Below, piece by piece: positions 7,180 through 10,460 of a DNA stretch of 10,460 nt (the first letter of the stretch is position 1; each line of letters opens with the position of its first letter). A program made the translations under genes and the position numbers. The notes beneath the pieces were generated by a model. The model saw only the letters and a list, made by a program, of their open reading frames with translations. It searched no databases and was not told the DNA's origin. The DNA is from Candidatus Rokuibacteriota bacterium (GTDB taxonomy: Bacteria > Methylomirabilota > Methylomirabilia > Rokubacteriales > CSP1-6): contig QHRS01000097.1 of NCBI GenBank assembly GCA_003221435.1, positions 5,542 to 16,001 on the forward strand, written 5' to 3'.

Positions 7180-7961
7180 CAGTTCTCGCTCCCAAGATAC
7201 GCCCGGATCACCTGCGGGTCGCGCTGCACCTCCGCGGGCGAGCCCTCCGCGATCTTCCGGCCGAAGTCGAGCACTACGACCCGGTCGGACACCTGCATGA
7301 CGAGGTTCATGTGGTGCTCGACGAGCAGCACGGTGACCTGTCGCTCCTCCCGGATCGAACGGATCAGCCTGCCGAGGGCCGCCACCTCTTCGTGATTCAG
7401 CCCCCCGGCCGGCTCGTCCAGCAGGAGCAGCTTCGGCCTGCCGGCGAGCGCGCGCGCCAGCTCGACGCGCTTCAGCGTCCCGAACGACAGGCCCGCGGCC
7501 GGATCGTGCGCGACGGCCTCGAGGTCGAGGAAGGCGAGCAGCTCCATGGCCGTGCGGCGGATGGCGCGCTCTTCGCGGCTCACCCAGGGCAGCCGGAGCG
7601 CGTTGCTCAAGACATCGCTCTGCGATCGGCTGTGCACGCCGACCATGACGTTCTGGAGGACCGTCATCGTCCCGAACAGCGCCAGGCTCTGGAACGTGCG
7701 GCCGATGCCGAGTTCGGCGATCCGATGCGGCGTCACGTCCAGGACGGAGCGCCCCTCGAAGAGAATGTCGCCCCGATCAGGAGCGTAGAGACGGCTCAGG
7801 CAGTTGAAAAACGTGGTCTTCCCCGCGCCGTTCGGGCCGATCAGGCCGACGATCGCGCCCTCCGCCATCTCGAACGAGACGGAGTCGAGCGCCACGATTC
7901 CACCGAATCGTACCGTGACGTCGCGGACGCTCAAAAGCGCTGATACCGGTGGCGGAGCCAT
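7179..7961 (-). CDS. livG: Branched-chain amino acid-type ABC transporter ATPase, LivG-like
   Basis: 260 residues, the first gene of the operon. Walker A is GPNGAGKT (42-49), the Q-loop Gln is residue 91 in GRTFQ, Walker B is LLLLDE (178-183) followed by PAGGLN, and the switch His is 216 in LVEHHMNL. The ABC signature reads LSFGT (158-162), off the LSGGQ consensus; LivG proteins often vary here (LPYGQ, LSYGD), so this alone does not imply inactivity. The ATG at 7961 has a GAGG about 6 nt upstream. It is preceded by a predicted structured leader and a good promoter at 8071-8098. Confidence 0.95.
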   Translation of the reverse strand: MAPPPVSALLSVRDVTVRFGGIVALDSVSFEMAEGAIVGLIGPNGAGKTTFFNCLSRLYAPDRGDILFEGRSVLDVTPHRIAELGIGRTFQSLALFGTMTVLQNVMVGVHSRSQSDVLSNALRLPWVSREERAIRRTAMELLAFLDLEAVAHDPAAGLSFGTLKRVELARALAGRPKLLLLDEPAGGLNHEEVAALGRLIRSIREERQVTVLLVEHHMNLVMQVSDRVVVLDFGRKIAEGSPAEVQRDPQVIRAYLGSEN

Positions 7962-7981
7962 GGCGCCTCGCTGGATCCGGA

Positions 7982-8042
7982 CTCACGACCGCCTAGCGTC
8001 GCAACGCAGGCGTGATGAGAACCATGCGCCATTGGTCGTGAG
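7982..8042 (-). promoter_or_regulatory. Candidate structured 5' leader RNA of the liv operon (branched fold)
   Basis: On the minus strand, CTCACGACC (8042-8034) pairs perfectly with GGTCGTGAG (7990-7982), a 9-bp closing stem. Stacked directly on its 3' arm is an inner hairpin: GCCTGCG (8011-8005), loop TTGCGA, CGC, a bulged T at 7995, then AGGC (7994-7991). The other interior segment contains ACCA/TGGT arms around a GGCGC loop (8030-8026). That loop is complementary to GCGCC at 7966-7962, immediately before the livG ATG, so a long-range pairing over the ribosome-entry region is possible. The element lies between the predicted start of transcription (~8064) and livG. It matches no riboswitch class I recognise. 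The inverted repeat could instead be paired DNA operator half-sites. Confidence 0.4.
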
Positions 8043-8070
8043 AAGATGAGCGCGCTGCGAAACGGCAGTT

Positions 8071-8098
8071 ATTGTAAGGACGGCGCGCGAGGTGTCAA
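8071..8098 (-). promoter_or_regulatory. Sigma70-type promoter for the liv operon
   Basis: On the minus strand TTGACA (8098-8093) and TACAAT (8076-8071) are separated by 16 nt. The -35 is a perfect match and the -10 has five of six consensus bases. Transcription should start near 8064, giving a leader of about 100 nt to the livG ATG at 7961. It is the clearest promoter in the window and lies just past the stop of the Kelch gene. Confidence 0.75.
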
Positions 8099-8204
8099 TC
8101 GCTATTTGGGACGCGGGACCAGCCTCGCCGGGCCGGACGCTGCCGGCGGTGCTTCACCTTGTCTCGACGACCTCGAGGCGCGGCACGCGGCCAGAGGCTA
8201 AGCC

Positions 8205-9140
8205 TCAGGGCGTGAAGACTTCGTTCAGGGCCGAGTAAGAGCCGCCGGGCCGGGGCCCGCCGGAGATGACGAAGATCCGCCCGCCCACCGCCGCTGCCCC
8301 GAGGCCATGCCGGGCCGTCGGCATGGGCGCCCACGCGTTCCAGGTGTCCGTTCGGGGGTCGTACGCCTCCACCTGGGTGAAGGTCCCGGTCGGGGCCTCG
8401 CCGCCGAAGACGAAAATCTTCCCGTCCAGGACGGCGGCCGCAATGCCGCTCCGCGCCGTCGGGAGCGGGGCCCGAGTCCGCCAGCGCAGAGTCGCCGGAT
8501 CGTATTCCTCGTTCGCCTGGAGATTCCGTGCGTAACTGCCGTCGAGCCGGCCGCCGATGGCGTAGAGGCGGCCGGTCATTACGGCGGCCGCGAGATGATC
8601 TCGTGGGGTCGGCAGAGGCGCGAGCTTACTCCACCGGTCGGCGGCGAGATCGTATACCTCGTGGGCCCCCGTGTTGCGGCGCTCGCGCCCGACGCCGCCG
8701 ACGGCGTGGATCTTCCCCCCGAGCACGCCCGTCGCAAGGGCGCCCCGCGCCGTCGGCATCCGAGCCCGCTCCCGCCACCGGTCGATCGCCGGATCGTACT
8801 CGTAGACCGTATCCACCGGCGTCCAACCGCCCGCGTAGCCCCCGATGACGTACAGGCGCCCACCGACGGCGGCAGCCGCGGCGTGGTGGAGCCGCTCGGG
8901 GAGCGGGGCGCGCTGCTGCCAACGATCCACCGCGGGGTCGTACTCCAGAAGGGCCGGTCCGCCTCCGAAACCGCCCGCCACGTACACCTTGCCGTCGAGC
9001 GCGGCCACGACGATCTCCGTGCGCTCGTCCGCCATCGGCGCCGCGGTCGTCCATCGCCCCTGGGCGGCGCTTGACTCGACGAGCAATGCCGTCAGCAACA
9101 AGCCAAGGGCCACGCTCGCTGGCCGCATGCGGTTCATCAT
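8205..9140 (-). CDS. Secreted Kelch-repeat beta-propeller protein
   Basis: About 311 residues, exported and probably a six-bladed propeller; the ligand or partner is unknown. The N-terminus carries a hydrophobic signal sequence (SVALGLLLTALLV) with probable cleavage near SSA/AQG. The rest is repeats of about 45-50 residues, each with a (V/I/F)xGG doublet (VYVAGG, LYVIGG, IHAVGG, LYAIGG, IFVFGG, IFVISGG), then a YDPxxDRW segment and a P(M/L)PTxR turn: the Kelch motif. The extreme N-terminal WTTAAPM and C-terminal ALNEVFTP strands could close one blade together. The start is uncertain: tandem ATGs at 9140 and 9137 follow a GGAGG that is close to both, an in-frame GTG lies at 9161, and another ATG at 9128. 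A small GAGGCT/AGCCTC hairpin at 8194-8206 overlaps the stop but has no T-run. It is on the same strand as the liv operon, but that operon has its own promoter, so no functional link is evident. Confidence 0.88.
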   Translation of the reverse strand: MMNRMRPASVALGLLLTALLVESSAAQGRWTTAAPMADERTEIVVAALDGKVYVAGGFGGGPALLEYDPAVDRWQQRAPLPERLHHAAAAAVGGRLYVIGGYAGGWTPVDTVYEYDPAIDRWRERARMPTARGALATGVLGGKIHAVGGVGRERRNTGAHEVYDLAADRWSKLAPLPTPRDHLAAAVMTGRLYAIGGRLDGSYARNLQANEEYDPATLRWRTRAPLPTARSGIAAAVLDGKIFVFGGEAPTGTFTQVEAYDPRTDTWNAWAPMPTARHGLGAAAVGGRIFVISGGPRPGGSYSALNEVFTP

Positions 9141-9555
9141 CCTCCAGTCGTCCCTCTCCACCTCGCGCCGCGCAATCTCGATCCTAGATCACCGGCGTCG
9201 CCAATGCCAGCCGGAGGGGGAAACGACACTTCGGCGACGTGATGCTGAAGCCCCGCGCCACCTCGCGGCGCGGGCGGCCTGGCGGGCGATAGGAGACGTG
9301 CCGGAGTACGCCATGTGGCGCGACAAGCCGGCGCTCGAGGAGCCAATCAGCGTATCGCTTTCTCGGCATTCCCAGCGCCGGCACCCTTGCGGTACCGAGG
9401 GTTCATGGCCCTCGCTGGTAGGACGTATCGGCCCTGCGCCGCCGAGCGGAGCGTTCTCCAGGTCCTCGCCGCCAGCACCTCGAGACGTTGGCGTGCCAGG
9501 AGGGGTCCCTCCTCCGCTCTAGACATGTAGTGTCCAACCAATAAGGAGATGTCGA
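9141..9555. other. Stretch without a recognised gene
   Basis: About 415 bases between the Kelch gene and the plus-strand cassette. A minus-strand frame at 9184-9384 (66 codons) and another at 9347-9583 are open, but I recognise neither, and open frames of this size are expected by chance in such GC-rich DNA. A perfect 8-bp stem with 7-nt loop lies at 9252-9274 (CCCGCGCC/GGCGCGGG), and a 7-bp near-palindrome at 9498-9513 (AGGAGGG/CCCTCCT). The right part may hold decayed remnants of an older gene, since the cassette beginning near 9540 looks inserted. No good promoter is visible. Confidence 0.4.
9543..9548 (+). promoter_or_regulatory. Shine-Dalgarno (AAGGAG) of the frameshifted gene
   Basis: AAGGAG lies 7 nt before the GTG at 9556, the best-placed ribosome site in this part of the window. 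It supports that GTG as the true start of the gene whose C-terminal half is in another frame. Confidence 0.55.
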
Positions 9556-9971
9556 GTGGCCTTGAACACAGAAAGCCAGGCATACATCGGCGACATCATG
9601 TACCAAGGCCTCTCCGCGAGGTTTGATTTCGAGAACACTTTTGTAATTGTGGTCAGCGGTGCATTATTACAGGCGGCTATGGTGGATGGTATTTCCATGT
9701 CGCTGAAAGGAAGGGGAATCCTCGCTTTATGCGAGAGAACGGCTATCGGCGCTATCTACAAGAACACAAGAAACAGGAACTTCGTCGAACCCGTGTCCAC
9801 ATACCGAACCCACAGGGGGCACAACGCAAACTTGACGAACTCCTCGCCAAGCAGTGGTCCTGGTTCTTGCTTCCACATAACTGCGCGTCCTTTGTTGAAG
9901 ACGTGGTTCGCGCTGGTGGAAGTTCTGCGGGGTTATATTTCAACTGCCCCTCTCTCGAGCGTTTCGAATGA
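9556..9971 (+). pseudogene. Frameshifted gene for a papain-fold-like (NlpC/P60 or LRAT-type) protein
   Basis: The N-terminal part is read from GTG 9556 (VALNTESQAYIGDIMYQG, then ENTFVIVVSGALL near 9634-9669). The C-terminal part, starting about GGYGGWYFHVAERKGNPRF (9672 on), is read in the -1 frame and ends at TGA 9969-9971. Joining the frames at 9660-9672 gives one protein of ~138 residues. The C-terminal half has KLDELLAKQW then LPHNCASFVEDVVRAGG, an Asn-Cys helix like the nucleophile motif of permuted papain-fold enzymes. A catalytic His could be in YFHVAE, but the GHxFV position typical of the permuted class reads ENTFV, so activity is uncertain. The break may be a real mutation, a sequencing error or recoding; no classic slippery heptamer is present. 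If the gene is intact, the C-terminal ORF from ATG 9729 (80 residues) alone lacks the first half. Base composition is clearly more AT-rich than the neighbours, suggesting transfer. Confidence 0.5.
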
Positions 9972-10180
9972 TTTGCGCGACGCTATCAGTGATCGGGTTC
10001 GCCTTGCTCGCAGTCGCCGCCGCCTGGTTCGCAATTCCTTCATCAACGTACGTAGAAGACGCTTTGGGCATCTTGCTGCTCGCACTGATTGTCGGAGCCG
10101 CACTTGGAGCAATCATCATTACGGTGTTCCGTAAGCGACGTAAAGCCTCTGAAGAAACACGCCCTCCCCGTCTGAAATAG
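9968..10180 (+). CDS. Small two-helix membrane protein, function unknown
   Basis: 70 residues. Residues ~1-22 (ICATLSVIGFALLAVAAAW) and ~33-54 (LGILLLALIVGAALGAIII) are two strong membrane helices separated by a short acidic-containing loop (SSTYVED). A basic tail RKRRK follows and should stay in the cytoplasm. Its ATG overlaps the TGA of the preceding gene as ATGA, which argues that it is real and co-translated with that gene. No family is recognised. In such pairs a small membrane partner could be an immunity or accessory protein for an enzyme acting in the envelope, but that is speculation. The codon composition is like the preceding gene and unlike the rest of the window. Confidence 0.6.
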   Translation: MICATLSVIGFALLAVAAAWFAIPSSTYVEDALGILLLALIVGAALGAIIITVFRKRRKASEETRPPRLK

Positions 10181-10195
10181 GGGACGTCTTTTCAG

Positions 10196-10267
10196 GCCGA
10201 TCATGTAGTCGATGCCGAGCTCCTCGAGCGTCTCCACGACATACTGGAGCAGTTCAGCCTGATTCAC
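10196..10267 (-). pseudogene. 5' remnant of a nucleotidyltransferase gene
   Basis: From a GTG at 10267 the minus strand reads VNQAELLQYVVETLEELGID then YMIG. I recognise this as the usual N-terminus of small nucleotidyltransferase (MNT/AbiEii-related) proteins, which normally continue into a GS...GxPRxTxDID active site. Here the similarity stops after ~24 codons at about 10196, and the frame continues into unrelated sequence (LKRRPLFQTG) to a stop at 10043-10045. The catalytic motif is therefore missing and the gene is dead. The break coincides with the edge of the AT-richer plus-strand cassette, consistent with truncation by insertion or deletion. The GTG overlaps the end of the upstream small gene by 14 nt, an operon-like arrangement. 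Confidence 0.6.
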
Positions 10268-10445
10268 GGGACAATCTCGTCGCCACCTGCCTCCGAACCT
10301 CGCCCGGCGCCCATTCGGGGTGTTGCGCGGTGAAAAATGCCGCAAGCCTGTCTCGGGCCAGCTCCCAGGCGGGCCAAGGGTAGCGGGCGACCCAGAAGTG
10401 GTCAAGAACTGCCTTGACAACCTTCTGCGAGGGGCAGAGATTCAT
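10254..10445 (-). CDS. Small protein preceding nucleotidyltransferase genes (hypothetical)
   Basis: 63 residues from ATG 10445; the frame is open to the window edge, so the true start may lie further out. The sequence is rich in Trp, Arg and Ala with a compact helical look: KVVKAVLDHFW, then YPWPAWELARDRLAAFF, then HPEWAPGEVRRQVATRLSR. It has no signal peptide and no membrane segment. I recall similar small proteins encoded just before nucleotidyltransferases of the adjoining type, but no function is known to me. It overlaps the remnant at 10196-10267 by 14 nt in a different frame, suggesting the two once formed a pair. A toxin-antitoxin-like role is possible, as for other MNT partners, but the motif evidence is thin. 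Confidence 0.55.
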   Translation of the reverse strand: MNLCPSQKVVKAVLDHFWVARYPWPAWELARDRLAAFFTAQHPEWAPGEVRRQVATRLSRESG

Positions 10446-10460
10446 CCCTGCTTCGACACG

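Noticed and set aside
5368..7395. 675-codon plus-strand ORF
   Set aside because: It is antisense to livM, livH, livF and part of livG. The His/Asp/Glu/Arg-rich low-complexity protein is a mirror artefact.
8194..8206. Hairpin at the Kelch stop codon as an intrinsic terminator
   Set aside because: The stem is short, overlaps the stop codon and has no T-run after it.
8307..9074. 255-codon plus-strand ORF
   Set aside because: Antisense to the Kelch gene; Arg/Pro/Gly-rich and without motifs.
9973..10134. C-terminal tail of the open frame that begins at GTG 9556
   Set aside because: After about 9672 this frame reads Arg/Ser-rich noise, while the other frames carry the NCASF motif and the two membrane helices.
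10268..10420. Upstream extension of the nucleotidyltransferase remnant frame
   Set aside because: It overlaps the small gene at 10254-10445 and is Arg/Pro/Gly-rich. The family start is the GTG at 10267.
1..10460. CRISPR arrays, tRNA or rRNA genes
   Set aside because: No regularly spaced direct repeats, tRNA cloverleaf signatures or rRNA-like stretches were seen on either strand.

Overview
The window is high-GC DNA, except for one stretch near the right end, and it encodes a Gram-negative style periplasmic transport system. Dense minus-strand gene packing, GTG starts, a branched-chain-type ABC importer, acyl-CoA carboxylase and ferritin-like proteins fit an environmental or soil bacterium. 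Candidates are Rokubacteria/Methylomirabilota or a proteobacterium. This is inference: no rRNA or other taxonomic marker is present. Nearly all genes lie on the minus strand.

Left block (1-3156, minus). Reading in the direction of transcription there is a DUF455-like ferritin-fold protein (3156-2401). A 273-nt gap rich in palindromes follows, then a second, more diverged ferritin-like protein with a possible NTF2-like tail (2127-1153). Its stop codon shares one base with the GTG start of an acyl-CoA carboxylase biotin carboxylase subunit, which runs off the left edge. The one-base overlap suggests that these two are translated together.

Middle block (3210-8098, minus). This is a complete five-gene Liv/HAAT-type importer in the order livG-livF-livH-livM-substrate-binding protein: two ATPases, two permeases and the secreted solute-binding protein last. 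A good sigma70-type promoter (TTGACA, 16 nt, TACAAT) precedes it. Between promoter and livG lies a leader of about 100 nt that can fold into a branched RNA closed by a perfect 9-bp stem, a candidate cis-regulatory element.

Right block (8205-10460). A secreted six-repeat Kelch propeller protein (minus) is followed by about 400 nt with no recognised gene. Then comes a plus-strand, visibly AT-richer insert of about 650 bp. It holds a frameshifted gene with an Asn-Cys motif like that of NlpC/P60/LRAT-type papain-fold enzymes, and a two-helix membrane protein coupled to it by an ATGA overlap. The insert abuts, and seems to have truncated, a minus-strand nucleotidyltransferase gene. Only the first ~24 codons of that gene survive, together with its small upstream partner gene, which reaches the right edge.

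The least explained items are the structured liv leader, the AT-rich two-gene cassette with the gene it broke, and the ferritin-like pair in which one member has lost a canonical metal-ligand residue.
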